A DNA stretch of 64,000 bases from an uncultured Actinobaculum sp. (GCA_938020505.1 CALIHR010000014.1:1-64000); one strand, 5' to 3'. Shown: positions 8,796 to 18,987, counted from the first letter of the stretch. The notes: a model not told the origin generated them from the sequence alone. Numbers and translations: made by a program.

Positions 8796-9535
8796 AGATC
8801 GACCAGTTTCATGAGCGCTCCAAGCTCGCTTCCGGCGACGACGCGGGTTTTGCCGGGTTTGAGATGGCCGACGACGACCGTTCCGAACTTCATGCGCACG
8901 AGTTCCATGACCGGATGGCCGACTTCCGCCATCATCCTGCGCACGATGCGGTTGCGGCCCGAATGGAGGGTGATTTCGACGATCGAGTTCCGGGGGGCCG
9001 ACTCGCGCAGAACGAACCGGTCGACGCGGGCCGGGCCGTCCTCCAGGGTGATTCCGCGCTCGAGGACTCTTCCCAGCCCGCGGGTGACCGAGCCTTCGAC
9101 GCGGGCGATGTAGGTTTTCGGCACCTCGTACTTCGGATGGGTGAGGCGGTGCGTCAACTCGCCGTCGTTCGACAGGAGAATGAGCCCCTCGGTGTCCTGA
9201 TCGAGCCGGCCGACGTGGTAGAGCCGCTCGGGCCGCTCCTCGACGTACTGGGCGAGCCCGGGCCTGCCCATGTCGTCGTACATCGTTGAGACGACCCCCG
9301 GCGGCTTGTAAAGCGCGAGGGTCAGGAGCGAGGAATCGGTCTGAACCCTGATGCCGTCCACGTGGATGACGGAGGCGACCGGATCCACGCGCGTGCCGAG
9401 CTCGCGCACGACGTGCCCGTCGACGCTCACGCGCCCCTGGGCTATGAGGCCTTCGCAGGCGCGACGGCTTCCCACGCCGTTGCGGGCCAGAACTTTCTGG
9501 AGCCGCTCCCCCGTGGGAACGTGTGGGTCTGTCAT
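8792..9535 (-). CDS. rluB: 23S rRNA pseudouridine synthase, RsuA/RluB family
   Basis: The 247-residue protein has an N-terminal S4 RNA-binding domain (about 10-70, LQKVLARNGVGSRR). The pseudouridine synthase domain follows, with the catalytic Asp in the GRLDQDTEGL motif and the GRNRIVRRM motif near residue 195. By family it modifies helix 89/90-region uridine of 23S rRNA (the RluB role). It overlaps scpB upstream and tyrA-cmk downstream by 4 nt each, so it is inside one translationally coupled operon. Confidence 0.88.
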   Translation of the reverse strand: MTDPHVPTGERLQKVLARNGVGSRRACEGLIAQGRVSVDGHVVRELGTRVDPVASVIHVDGIRVQTDSSLLTLALYKPPGVVSTMYDDMGRPGLAQYVEERPERLYHVGRLDQDTEGLILLSNDGELTHRLTHPKYEVPKTYIARVEGSVTRGLGRVLERGITLEDGPARVDRFVLRESAPRNSIVEITLHSGRNRIVRRMMAEVGHPVMELVRMKFGTVVVGHLKPGKTRVVAGSELGALMKLVDL

Positions 9536-10098
9536 TGCATGTCCTCTTCCTGTAGGTCGTAAGCCTCGGGCAGATAGGGCGCCAAAGGCGCCAGTTCGGC
9601 CAACGAGTTCATCCCCATGGCCTCGAGGAAGTACTCGGTGGTGCCGTAGAGCGCGGCGCCCGAGGCGGCGGCTCCCGCCTCGGTCACCAGTCCGCGCGTC
9701 ACGAGCGTGCGGACGACCGAGTCAACACTAACACCTCTGATCGCCGCTATTTGCGCGCGAGTGACGGGCTGTCTGTAGGCGATCACCGCGAGGGTCTCCA
9801 AAGCCGCGGCCGAAAGCCGCCCGGAGTTTTCCGCTGCGACGTGCGAGGCGACGACGTCGGCGAAGCGCGGATTCGTGTAGAGCCTCCACCCGCCGCCCGC
9901 CTCCCTCAGGCAAAATCCGCGCGTGCGCGCTCCGCCCTCTCCTCGGTAGTCCGCGGCGATCGCGCGAAGCATGGCGTCGGTTTCGGCTTCGCTCGCGCCG
10001 ACGGCATCGGCCAGCGTCGCCAGCGGAACGGGCTCCCTCGCCACAAGCAAAAGCGCTTCGAGGGCTCCGAGCGCGTCCTCGTCTGCCCGCCTATCCAC
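9532..10098 (-). CDS. scpB: Segregation and condensation protein B
   Basis: ScpB is the winged-helix dimer partner of the SMC-ScpAB complex, which organises and separates the chromosome. The 188-residue length is normal. The conserved core LAVIAYRQPVTR and the IRGVSVDSVVRTL segment (about 105-135) are visible, followed by GTTEYFLEAMG. It overlaps scpA by 8 nt upstream and rluB by 4 nt downstream. Confidence 0.92.
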   Translation of the reverse strand: MDRRADEDALGALEALLLVAREPVPLATLADAVGASEAETDAMLRAIAADYRGEGGARTRGFCLREAGGGWRLYTNPRFADVVASHVAAENSGRLSAAALETLAVIAYRQPVTRAQIAAIRGVSVDSVVRTLVTRGLVTEAGAAASGAALYGTTEYFLEAMGMNSLAELAPLAPYLPEAYDLQEEDMQ

Positions 10099-11017
10099 GG
10101 GCAGCTCCGGAATCGCCGAATTCTCCTGCGCCTTGCAAATCTCGGGGACAGCCGGAATCGCCTAACTCTCCGAATTTTCGCGAATCTCCGGCTTCCCCGG
10201 GCTTTCGGCCGTCGGCCTCGGGCCCGGCCGAATCGACGGCGACGAGGACGAGCGCGCCGAGCGCCTCGGACTGTTCGACGTCGATCCTGCCTGCCCGCAG
10301 CAGCTCCAGGACGGCGAGGAATCGCGAGACCACGGTGGGCGTGTCCGCGGCGTCGGCGCACAGGGCGGCAAAGGAGAGCCTCTCCCCCGCCGCCAGCCGC
10401 GAGGCGATGTACTCGACCTGCGAGGCGACGGGGACGGGCGCGGCGTGCATATGCTCGACGGAGACCTCGGGCTCGCGATGCTCGCGCACAAACGCCGCCG
10501 CCGCGAGGGCCGCGAAGTCCGCCAGCCCGATCGAGACGGTCACGGCCGGAACCGCCTGCGCGTAGCGCTCTTCCAGGGGAACCGAGCGCGGAACGCAGAG
10601 GGCCTGCTCGGCCAGCGTCGAGGCGATGTCCCTCGCGACCTCCTTGAAGGCGCGGTATTGCAACAGCTTGGCGAAAAGGAGGTCGCGCCGCTCGAGGAGC
10701 TCCAGGTCCTCTTCCTCCTGGCTGTCGCGGGGCAGCAGGCGCGCGGCCTTCATCTCGAGCAGCGTCGCCGCGACGACGAGGAATTCGGAGACCCGCGAAA
10801 GGTCGAGCTCCGGGCGCGAGCGAACGAAGGCGATGAATTCGTCGGTGACCTCGGCCAGAGCCACCTCGGTGACGTCGAGGCGCTTGCGCGCAATGAGGGA
10901 AAGCAAAACGGAAAACGGGCCGGAGAAGACGTCGAGCTCGACGGCGAATTCTCCGCTCCCGCCGGCCTTGGCGACGTCGGACGTCGCGGCGTCCGCGACG
11001 CCGCCGGCTAGGCGCAC
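10091..11017 (-). CDS. scpA: Segregation and condensation protein A, with repeat-rich tail
   Basis: ScpA is the kleisin subunit bridging the SMC heads. The N-terminal part (about 25-110: FAVELDVFSGPFSVLL, LDVTEVALAEVTDEF) binds the SMC neck, and the C-terminal winged helix is near 195-260. It starts with GTG, overlapping the parA stop by 10 nt. After about residue 262 the sequence turns into a Gly/Glu/Asp/Ser tail with two GDSG units coded by GGCGATTCCGG. ScpA proteins normally end before this, so the ~45-residue tail looks like a recent addition, and it runs into scpB. Confidence 0.9.
   Translation of the reverse strand: MRLAGGVADAATSDVAKAGGSGEFAVELDVFSGPFSVLLSLIARKRLDVTEVALAEVTDEFIAFVRSRPELDLSRVSEFLVVAATLLEMKAARLLPRDSQEEEDLELLERRDLLFAKLLQYRAFKEVARDIASTLAEQALCVPRSVPLEERYAQAVPAVTVSIGLADFAALAAAAFVREHREPEVSVEHMHAAPVPVASQVEYIASRLAAGERLSFAALCADAADTPTVVSRFLAVLELLRAGRIDVEQSEALGALVLVAVDSAGPEADGRKPGEAGDSRKFGELGDSGCPRDLQGAGEFGDSGAARG
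10107..10162. repeat. Two GGCGATTCCGG units in the scpA tail
   Basis: CCGGAATCGCC occurs at 10107-10117 and 10152-10162 on the plus strand, so the coding strand of scpA reads GGCGATTCCGG and encodes GDSG. The same core is found at the 3' ends of coaE and, with one extra T, opcA. Confidence 0.65.
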
Positions 11018-11859
11018 CGGCCCCGGGCGATGAGCTCTCTGGCGAGCTGCCTGTAGGCGGCCGCCCCCGGGTGGGACGGGGCGTACTCGGTGATGGGCAC
11101 GGCCGCGATCGAGGCGTCGGGGAATTTGACGGTGCGCGAGATGTACGTCGTGAAAACGCTTTCGCCGAAGCCCTCGCGCACGGATTTGACGACCTCGCGC
11201 GAGTGGAGAGTGCGCGCGTCGACCATTGTCAGCAACACGCCGTCGAGCTCGAGGCGCGGGTTGAGGCGGTCTTGGACCCTCTCGATCTGCTCAATGAGCA
11301 GCGCGACGCCGCGCATGGCGAAATACTCCGCCTCCAGGGGGATGACGACCCCGTGCGCCGCCGTCAGGGCGTTGACGGTCAGAAGGCCGAGGGAGGGCTG
11401 GCAGTCGATGACGATGAGGTCGTAGTCGTCGAGCACCGGCCTGAGCACGCGCGTGAGGGCCTGCTCTCGCGCCACTTCGTTGATGAGCACGATCTCGGCC
11501 GCGGAGAGGTCGATGTTGGCCGGGGCGATGTCGAGATTCTCCACGCTCGTCTCCACGATGATCTCGCGGATGTTCGGCTTGGCTGCGATGAGCTCGTTGT
11601 ATATCGTGCGGTCGAGCGCGCGGGCGTTGACGCCCAAGCCGGCGCTCGCCGCCCCCTGGGGGTCGAAGTCGATGATGAGGACTTTGCGTCCGTATCCTGC
11701 GAGCGCGGCGGCCAGGTTGATCGTCGTCGTCGTCTTTCCCACCCCGCCCTTCTGGTTCGACATCGCTACGATGCGAGCCGGACCGTGGGATGCGAGCGGG
11801 GCCGGATCGGGAAAACTCTGGCCGGAGGAAGCCGGCAGCAGCTCATCTCGTTGGGTCAC
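11008..11859 (-). CDS. ParA/Soj-family chromosome-partitioning ATPase
   Basis: This is a deviant Walker-type ATPase. KGGVGKTTTTINLA is near residue 37-50, DFDPQG gives the Walker A' Asp, and the VIDCQP motif is near 150. The 283-residue protein starts with GTG and lies 13 nt after xerD, upstream of scpA-scpB, the usual place of the xerD-linked ParA of actinobacteria rather than the parAB pair near the origin. No ParB follows. A role in segregation or cell-cycle positioning together with SMC-ScpAB is likely from context. Confidence 0.85.
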   Translation of the reverse strand: MTQRDELLPASSGQSFPDPAPLASHGPARIVAMSNQKGGVGKTTTTINLAAALAGYGRKVLIIDFDPQGAASAGLGVNARALDRTIYNELIAAKPNIREIIVETSVENLDIAPANIDLSAAEIVLINEVAREQALTRVLRPVLDDYDLIVIDCQPSLGLLTVNALTAAHGVVIPLEAEYFAMRGVALLIEQIERVQDRLNPRLELDGVLLTMVDARTLHSREVVKSVREGFGESVFTTYISRTVKFPDASIAAVPITEYAPSHPGAAAYRQLARELIARGRCA

Positions 11860-11872
11860 AGTCTTAGCCTAC

Positions 11873-12802
11873 CTAAGAGAGCGCCCTCGGGTGAGCTAAG
11901 GCGTAAACTTCACGTACCGTGTCGCGGCTGACCATCGTGTATATCTGCGTCGTCGATAGCGACGAATGGCCCAGCAATTCTTGGACTACACGGATGTCGG
12001 CGCCCCCTTGAAGCAGATGGGTGGCGAATGAATGCCTTAGCGTGTGCGGGCTGACGTGCACGCTCAGTTTGGCGCGTTCGGCTGCGTTTTGGATGATTGC
12101 CCACGCGCTCTGCCGGGACAGCGGCCGTCCGCGCGTGTTGAGGAAGAGCGACGGCGTTCCGGGGCCGGAGCTCGCCAATGACGGCCTTGCGCGAACGAGG
12201 TAGGCGTCTATCGCCTCGAGGGCGTAGCCTCCGAGCGGCACGACGCGTTCCTTGCGCCCCTTGCCGAAGAGCCGCGCCGAGGCCCCCGCCAGGTCGACGT
12301 CGTCGACGCTGAGGCCCACCGCCTCGGAGATGCGGGCCCCCGTTCCGTAGAGGACCTCCAGCAGCGCGCGGTCGCGCAGCGGCGCCGGCCCCTCCCCTGC
12401 GCCGCCCGCCGCTATGAGCGCGGCGACGTCGTCGACGTCCATCGCCTTCGGCAGCCGCGAAGGGATCTTCGGGGGGCGGACGTCGGCGGCGGGATTCGCG
12501 CCCGTGCGCCCTTCCTCGAAGACGAAAGCGTGGAAGGAACGGACGGCGGTCAGGCTTCTGGCCACGGACGCGCGGGCCATCCCCTCGAGGCGTTCGGCGA
12601 AGGACGCGACGTCCTCCTGCCCGACGTCGCCGATTCGCGCGATTCCCCGCGCTTGAAGGTGCGAAAAATATTTCGTCAGGTCTCGCCGGTAAGAGGAAAC
12701 GGTGTTGTGTGACAACGAACGTTCAACGACGAGGTGAGCGAGAAACTGTTCACCCAATCTCGCAATCGGCTTGGGCCCGGGCAAGGGTGTATGAGAAGCC
12801 AT
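11873..12802 (-). CDS. xerD: Tyrosine site-specific recombinase XerD
   Basis: XerD resolves chromosome dimers at dif together with XerC. The 309 residues show an N-terminal SAM-like core-binding domain (about 15-105) and the catalytic domain. The active-site residues are visible: Arg in GTGARISE, Lys in GKGRKER, HTLRHSFATH, GHSSLSTTQIYT with the nucleophilic Tyr. A TAATAT box lies close upstream, so the transcript has almost no leader. It heads the operon xerD-parA-scpA-scpB-rluB-tyrA/cmk-der and is divergent from tkt. Confidence 0.93.
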   Translation of the reverse strand: MASHTPLPGPKPIARLGEQFLAHLVVERSLSHNTVSSYRRDLTKYFSHLQARGIARIGDVGQEDVASFAERLEGMARASVARSLTAVRSFHAFVFEEGRTGANPAADVRPPKIPSRLPKAMDVDDVAALIAAGGAGEGPAPLRDRALLEVLYGTGARISEAVGLSVDDVDLAGASARLFGKGRKERVVPLGGYALEAIDAYLVRARPSLASSGPGTPSLFLNTRGRPLSRQSAWAIIQNAAERAKLSVHVSPHTLRHSFATHLLQGGADIRVVQELLGHSSLSTTQIYTMVSRDTVREVYALAHPRALS

Positions 12803-12855
12803 GATTGCTTTATATTATCTCGAATGTTATCTGGAATCGGAACGAAACCGACGGC

Positions 12856-12891
12856 TAAACTATGAAGCGGCGGCCTCGGAAAGGCCGAGGC
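12856..12891 (+). promoter_or_regulatory. tkt promoter element and leader hairpin
   Basis: A TAAACT -10-like box at 12856-12861 is followed by a 7-bp hairpin (GCCTCGG / CCGAGGC, loop AAAGG) in the 5' leader. A GAAAGG ribosome site then lies before the tkt ATG. Confidence 0.35.
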
Positions 12892-12912
12892 GAAACAGAC
12901 GAAAGGCTTACA

Positions 12913-14988
12913 ATGGCGAAGCTTGAATGGACGGACCTCGATCGGCGCGCAACGGACACAGCGCGCGTTTTGGCCGCGGACGCGGTTGAGAAGGCGGGCA
13001 ACGGCCACCCTGGAACGGCGATCTCGATTGCGCCGTTGGCGTACACGCTCTTCAACAAGGTCATGCGCCACGATCCTTCGGACCCCTCGTGGCTCGGCCG
13101 CGATCGCTTCGTCTTGTCAATCGGCCATTCCTCCGTCACCCTCTACAATCAGCTCTTCCTCACGGGCTACGGCCTCGAGCTGGAGGATCTGAAATCCCTG
13201 CGGACCTGGGGCTCGCTCACGCCGGGCCACCCCGAATACGGGCACACGAAGGGCGTCGAGATCACGACGGGCCCGCTGGGCCAGGGCCTCGCCTCCGCCG
13301 TCGGCATGTCCATGGCCTCGCGCCGCGAACGGGGCCTGCTCGACCCCGACGCCCCCGCCGGCCAGTCCCCCTTCGACCATTTCGTCTACGTCGTCGCCGG
13401 CGAAGGCGACCTCGAGGAAGGCGTGACCAGCGAGGCCTGCTCGCTCGCCGGAACGCAGCACCTGGGCAACCTCATCGTCATCTGGGACGACAACCGCATC
13501 TCAATCGAGGACGACACGAAGATCGCCTTCACCGAGGACGTCCTGGGGCGCTACGAGGCGTACGGCTGGCACACCCAGCACGTCGATTGGACGAACGGCG
13601 GCGGCGAGTACAAGGAGGACGTCGAGGCCCTCTACGAGGCGATCGAAAACGCCAAGGCCGTCGCAGACAGGCCCTCGTTCATCCGCCTGTCGACGATCAT
13701 GGCCTGGCCCTCCCCCACAAAGCAGGGAACGGGGGCCGCCCACGGCGCGAAGCTCGGCGCGGAAGAGCTCGCCGGCTTGAAGAGGGCTCTGGGCTTCGAT
13801 CCGGAGAAGTCCTTCGACGTCGCCCGGGAAGTCCTCGTTCACACCCGCAAAGGCGCCGCCGAGCGCGCCAAGGCCGAGCGCGCGAAGTGGGACGAGAAGC
13901 TTCAGGCGTGGCGCGCGGCCAACCCGGAGCGCTCGAAGCTGCTCGACAGGCTCGCGGCGAAGAGGCTCCCGGAGGGGTGGGCCGACGCTCTGCCGGCCTT
14001 CGAGGTCGGGACGTCCGTGGCCACCCGGGCCGCCTCGGGCAATGTGCTGACCGCCCTGGCCCCCGTCCTTCCCGAGCTGTGGGGCGGATCGGCGGACCTG
14101 GCCGGATCGAACAACACGACGATGAAGGGCGAGCCGTCCTTCCTGCCGCCGGACCGCGTCTCCGATGACTGGGACGGAAACGTCTACGGCCGCACCCTGC
14201 ATTTCGGCATCCGCGAGCACGCCATGGGCTCGATCGTCAACGGAATCACGCTGCACGGGCTCACCCGCGCCTACGGCGGGACGTTCTTCGTCTTCTCCGA
14301 CTACATGCGGGGCGCCGTTCGCCTGGCCGCCGTCATGAACGTCCCGTCGATCTTCGTGTGGACGCACGATTCGATCGGCGTGGGCGAGGACGGCCCCACC
14401 CATCAGCCCGTCGAGCATCTGTGGGCGTACCGCGCCATTCCGCAGTTCGACGTCGTCAGGCCCGCCGACGCCAACGAGACGGCCGCGGCTTGGCGGGGAA
14501 TCCTCGAACGCCGCGACGCCGGGCCGGCCGGCCTCATTCTCTCCCGGCAGAATCTGCCCGTGCTCGAAGGCACGTCTGCGGAGGGAGTCAAGCGCGGCGG
14601 GTACGTCCTGGCCGACAGCCCGACCGGCAAGGTCGACGTCCAGATCCTCGCCACCGGCTCCGAGGTCTCCCTCGCGGTCGAGGCGCGCGAGGCGCTCGCA
14701 GCCGAGGGCGTCGGAGCCCGCGTCGTCTCGCTTCCAAGCCTCGACTGGTTCGCCGAGCAGAGCAAGGAGTACCGCGACTCCGTCATCCTCCCCGATGTCA
14801 AGGCGCGGGTCTCCGTCGAGGCGGGCTCGACCTTCGGGTGGGCCGGATACGTGGGCGACGCCGGACGATCCGTGGGGATCGACCACTTCGGCGCCTCCGC
14901 GGCCGCAGGTAAGCTCTTCGAGGAATTCGGGGTGACTGCGCAGGCCGTGGCCGAGGCGGCTCGCGAGTCGATCGAAGCGGCAAAGTAG
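12913..14988 (+). CDS. tkt: Transketolase
   Basis: This thiamine-diphosphate enzyme moves two-carbon units between sugar phosphates in the non-oxidative pentose phosphate pathway. Its 691 residues are the normal length. ThDP/Mg motifs are visible: GNGHPGTA near 30, GEGDLEEGVTSEA with the WDDNRIS metal site, and the catalytic Glu segment FGIREHAMGSI near 435. The ATG at 12913 was preferred over the frame opening 51 nt earlier because a GAAAGG ribosome site is 7 nt upstream and MAKLEW matches the family start. It is followed by two strong hairpins, then zwf; transaldolase, often next, is absent. Confidence 0.95.
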   Translation: MAKLEWTDLDRRATDTARVLAADAVEKAGNGHPGTAISIAPLAYTLFNKVMRHDPSDPSWLGRDRFVLSIGHSSVTLYNQLFLTGYGLELEDLKSLRTWGSLTPGHPEYGHTKGVEITTGPLGQGLASAVGMSMASRRERGLLDPDAPAGQSPFDHFVYVVAGEGDLEEGVTSEACSLAGTQHLGNLIVIWDDNRISIEDDTKIAFTEDVLGRYEAYGWHTQHVDWTNGGGEYKEDVEALYEAIENAKAVADRPSFIRLSTIMAWPSPTKQGTGAAHGAKLGAEELAGLKRALGFDPEKSFDVAREVLVHTRKGAAERAKAERAKWDEKLQAWRAANPERSKLLDRLAAKRLPEGWADALPAFEVGTSVATRAASGNVLTALAPVLPELWGGSADLAGSNNTTMKGEPSFLPPDRVSDDWDGNVYGRTLHFGIREHAMGSIVNGITLHGLTRAYGGTFFVFSDYMRGAVRLAAVMNVPSIFVWTHDSIGVGEDGPTHQPVEHLWAYRAIPQFDVVRPADANETAAAWRGILERRDAGPAGLILSRQNLPVLEGTSAEGVKRGGYVLADSPTGKVDVQILATGSEVSLAVEAREALAAEGVGARVVSLPSLDWFAEQSKEYRDSVILPDVKARVSVEAGSTFGWAGYVGDAGRSVGIDHFGASAAAGKLFEEFGVTAQAVAEAARESIEAAK

Positions 14989-15003
14989 CGAAACAACGGG
15001 CTT

Positions 15004-15081
15004 GCGCCGGGCCTCGGCCCGGCGCTGACCCAAGGAAATCCACGGATGCGCGGGCGCGGTTGAAAACCGCCCGCGCATCCG
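15004..15081 (+). terminator. Double hairpin after tkt
   Basis: The first stem is a perfect 10 bp with a 2-nt gap (GCGCCGGGCC / GGCCCGGCGC, 15004-15025). The second has 14 paired bases plus a short bulge (CGGATGCGCGGGCG / CGCCCGCGCATCCG, 15043-15081). There are no T tracts, as is common in high-GC actinobacteria. Confidence 0.6.
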
Positions 15082-15107
15082 TGCGCGTTACCCTCGATAT
15101 GCGGCTT

Positions 15108-15113
15108 TATACT
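15108..15113 (+). promoter_or_regulatory. -10 box of the zwf promoter
   Basis: TATACT lies between the tkt terminators and zwf, about 45 nt before the ATG, so zwf-opcA probably has its own promoter. The -35 region is weak. Confidence 0.4.
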
Positions 15114-15157
15114 TGCCGTGCATGTCACCAGCCAATCTCGGGGAAAGTTGAGAGTTC

Positions 15158-16663
<1,506 letters not shown>

Positions 16664-16675
16664 GAAGGAACCGAC

Positions 16676-17605
16676 ATGATCATCCACATGAACGGAACGA
16701 ACACCGCCAGGGTGGGTCTGCGCCTTGACGAGCTGCGCGAGACCGCCGGCTCGGTCGCCCTCGGACGGGTTCTCACGCTCATCATCATCGCGAAGAACGA
16801 GGGCGGGGTCCGCGACGCCATCGCCTCTGCCGCGGGCGCCGCCCGGGCGCATCCGTGCCGCGTCATCGCCGTCCTCCCGATCGACGGCGAGGAACCGAAG
16901 GTCGACGCCGAATTGAGAGTCGGCCCGGAGGCCGGCCTTTCCGAGATCGCCATCCTTCGGTGCTCCAACGGCTCGGCCGACAATTTGGAGACGCTCGTCA
17001 TTCCGCTGCTTCTGCCAGACGCGCCCGTCGTCGTCTGGTGGGTTCAAGACGCACCGGAAAACCCGTCGCGCACACCGATCGGGGCCATGGCCCAGCGCCG
17101 CATCACAACAGCTCAGAACTCCGGCGTTCCGGCCGACGAGATCCTCCGCCGGGTGCGCGACGGCTACGCCCCGGGCGACACCGACCTCGCGTGGACGGGC
17201 GTGACCTTCTGGAAGAACCATCTCGCCGCCATGCTCGACGAGCCTCCGCACGACGTCGTCGAGCGCGCCGTCGTGCGCGGCAACCGCACCCATCCGGCGG
17301 TGGTTTTCCTTGCGGCGTGGCTGGCCTTGCGGCTGGAGGTCCCCGTGGAGATCGAGCACACGCGGGGAACCGCCGTCGACGGGGTGTCCATGTTCCGCTC
17401 CTCCGGCGAGCTGCGGCTGGATCGCCCGATCGGGTCCGACTTCGGCGACATGGTGCGCCCCGGCCGCGACGTTCAGCGCGTCAACCTGCCGATGCGCACG
17501 ATGGAGTCGAAGATGATCGAGGAGCTTCGAGAGATGACGCCCGACACCGCCTATGAGGAAGTCCTCAAGCACGGCCTGGAAAGGGTGCTGCCCTCGGGCG
17601 GGTGA
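16676..17605 (+). CDS. opcA: Glucose-6-phosphate dehydrogenase assembly protein OpcA
   Basis: OpcA activates or assembles Zwf in actinobacteria and cyanobacteria. The 309-residue protein has the family's APVVVWWV segment near residue 117 and DLAWTGVTFWKNHLAA near 175. A good ribosome site (AGGAAGGA) precedes the ATG. 6-phosphogluconolactonase (pgl), which often follows, is missing here. Directly after the stop come two 15-bp direct repeats, then a long inverted repeat shared with the convergent secG gene. Confidence 0.93.
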   Translation: MIIHMNGTNTARVGLRLDELRETAGSVALGRVLTLIIIAKNEGGVRDAIASAAGAARAHPCRVIAVLPIDGEEPKVDAELRVGPEAGLSEIAILRCSNGSADNLETLVIPLLLPDAPVVVWWVQDAPENPSRTPIGAMAQRRITTAQNSGVPADEILRRVRDGYAPGDTDLAWTGVTFWKNHLAAMLDEPPHDVVERAVVRGNRTHPAVVFLAAWLALRLEVPVEIEHTRGTAVDGVSMFRSSGELRLDRPIGSDFGDMVRPGRDVQRVNLPMRTMESKMIEELREMTPDTAYEEVLKHGLERVLPSGG

Positions 17606-17620
17606 CTCCTCCCGGCCGGC

Positions 17621-17658
17621 GCGGGCGATTTCCGGGCTGAGCCGCGGGCGATTTCCGG
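17621..17658. repeat. Two 15-bp direct repeats after opcA
   Basis: GCGGGCGATTTCCGG occurs at 17621-17635 and 17644-17658, 23 bp apart and just after the opcA stop. It contains the GGCGATTCCGG core seen in the scpA and coaE tails with one additional T, in the same orientation relative to the gene. Confidence 0.7.
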
Positions 17659-17674
17659 CCGGCGCGGCAGTATG

Positions 17675-17735
17675 AAAGCGCCTCGGTGCAATAAAGTCAC
17701 CAAATTTTGAAACTTATATTGCACCGAGGCGCTTT
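17675..17735. terminator. 19-bp perfect inverted repeat between convergent opcA and secG
   Basis: The arms AAAGCGCCTCGGTGCAATA (17675-17693) and its exact complement (17717-17735) enclose a 23-nt AT-rich loop. Placed between two converging genes it could stop transcription from both sides. The length, perfection and AT-rich loop also resemble a small mobile-element remnant or an operator. Confidence 0.55.
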
Positions 17736-17806
17736 TCAAGGGCAAAGGCGGGGTCGTAGGCTGAATTCCGCCCGCCGGCGCCACAGACCGAGCCTCGTCC
17801 GCGGCG

Positions 17807-18052
17807 TTATAAGCCGAATTTCACGATGAGTCCGATGAGGACGATCACCACGCTCCAGATGAGGGCCACGCCGACGGTGATGCGATTGAGGTTGCGTTCG
17901 GCCACTCCCGACGAACGCATTGAGGTTGAAATGCCGCCGCCGAACATCTCGGAGATGCCGCCGCCCTTGCCCTTGTGGAGCAGAATCGACAAGACGAGCA
18001 GAATGCTCGTGATGACGAGGAGGACCTCGCAGACTATGAGAAGAGCTTTCAC
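17807..18052 (-). CDS. secG: Preprotein translocase subunit SecG
   Basis: SecG is the small SecYEG-associated membrane protein that helps export. The 81 residues form two hydrophobic helices (about 3-25 and 57-79) around the conserved polar loop HKGKGGGISEMFGGG. A GGAAGGA ribosome site precedes the GTG start. It lies downstream of gap-pgk-tpiA, the usual actinobacterial place. Confidence 0.93.
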   Translation of the reverse strand: MKALLIVCEVLLVITSILLVLSILLHKGKGGGISEMFGGGISTSMRSSGVAERNLNRITVGVALIWSVVIVLIGLIVKFGL

Positions 18053-18068
18053 AACGTTTCCTTCCGAT

Positions 18069-18152
18069 GCCCCGCGGACGCAAGGCGTGCCTGCGGCTTA
18101 TGCAGAGCGGTGATTGCATTCAAAAGCGCCCCGCGGGCGCGAGGCGTGCCTG
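18069..18152. repeat. Two 25-bp direct repeats between secG and tpiA
   Basis: GCCCCGCGG[A/G]CGC[A/G]AGGCGTGCCTG occurs at 18069-18093 and 18128-18152, 59 bp apart with two mismatches. The AGGCGTGC core recurs in the allB/iclR divergent region near 43563. Confidence 0.65.
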
Positions 18153-18168
18153 TACAAGCATAAATGCC

Positions 18169-18201
18169 GTGCGCGGGCGCCGCAATGAAGCGCCCGCGCA
18201 C
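18169..18201 (-). terminator. Hairpin after tpiA
   Basis: A perfect 12-bp stem (GTGCGCGGGCGC / GCGCCCGCGCAC) has a 9-nt loop and lies 10 bp beyond the tpiA stop. The T tract is missing. The promoter of secG would lie beyond it. Confidence 0.6.
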
Positions 18202-18210
18202 GCGCATGCG

Positions 18211-18987
18211 TCACTTGTAATAGGTTGCGATCTTCGCGAACTCGTCGGCCTTGAGGCTCGCTCCGCCGACGAGGGCGCCGTCGACGTCGGGCTGCGCCAT
18301 GATCTCGACGACGTTCGAAGACTTCACGGACCCGCCGTACTGGATTCGCACGGCGTCGGCGACGGAGTCGTCGTAGAGCTCGGCGACCCTCCGGCGAATG
18401 GCTCCGCAGACCTCCTGCGCGTCCTCCGGCGTGGCGACCTCGCCCGTGCCAATGGCCCAGATGGGCTCGTAGGCGATGACGGAAGAGGCGACGTCCTTCC
18501 CGCTGAGCTGGGCGAACATCGCGTCGATCTGCCCGACGACGTACTCGACCTGGCGGCCTTCCTTGCGCACTTCCAGCGCCTCGCCGCAACAGACGATCGG
18601 CGTCAGGCCGGCCTCGAGCGCCTTCTTTGCCTTCGCGCCGATGAGCTCGTTCGACTCGCCGTGGTATTCGCGGCGCTCCGAATGGCCGACCACAACATAG
18701 GCGCAGCCGAGTTTGACGAGCATGTCCGTGGAGATCTCGCCGGTGTATGCGCCGTTGTCGTGGGTCGAGACGTCCTGGGCGCCGTAACGGATCTTCAATT
18801 CCTCGGCGTCGACGACGGTCTGCACCGTGCGGATGTCCGTGAACGGCGGGATCACGGCCACCTCGACCTTGGCGTAGTCATGGTCGAGGTCTCCGAGAGA
18901 CCACGCGAGCTTCTGAACGAGCTGATTGGCCTCGAGGTGGTCGAGGTTCATCTTCCAATTGCCCGCCATAATGGGTGTGCGCGCCAT
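18211..18987 (-). CDS. tpiA: Triosephosphate isomerase
   Basis: The enzyme interconverts dihydroxyacetone phosphate and glyceraldehyde-3-phosphate in glycolysis. The 258 residues show AGNWKMN (substrate Lys) near residue 9, VVGHSERR with the catalytic His near 97, and AYEPIWAIGTG with the catalytic Glu near 170. The ATG overlaps the TGA of pgk (TGATG), so translation is coupled. Confidence 0.97.
   Translation of the reverse strand: MARTPIMAGNWKMNLDHLEANQLVQKLAWSLGDLDHDYAKVEVAVIPPFTDIRTVQTVVDAEELKIRYGAQDVSTHDNGAYTGEISTDMLVKLGCAYVVVGHSERREYHGESNELIGAKAKKALEAGLTPIVCCGEALEVRKEGRQVEYVVGQIDAMFAQLSGKDVASSVIAYEPIWAIGTGEVATPEDAQEVCGAIRRRVAELYDDSVADAVRIQYGGSVKSSNVVEIMAQPDVDGALVGGASLKADEFAKIATYYK

Noticed and set aside
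17606..17806. Possible remnant of pgl after opcA
   Set aside because: Only direct repeats and the inverted repeat are found; no frame resembles phosphogluconolactonase.
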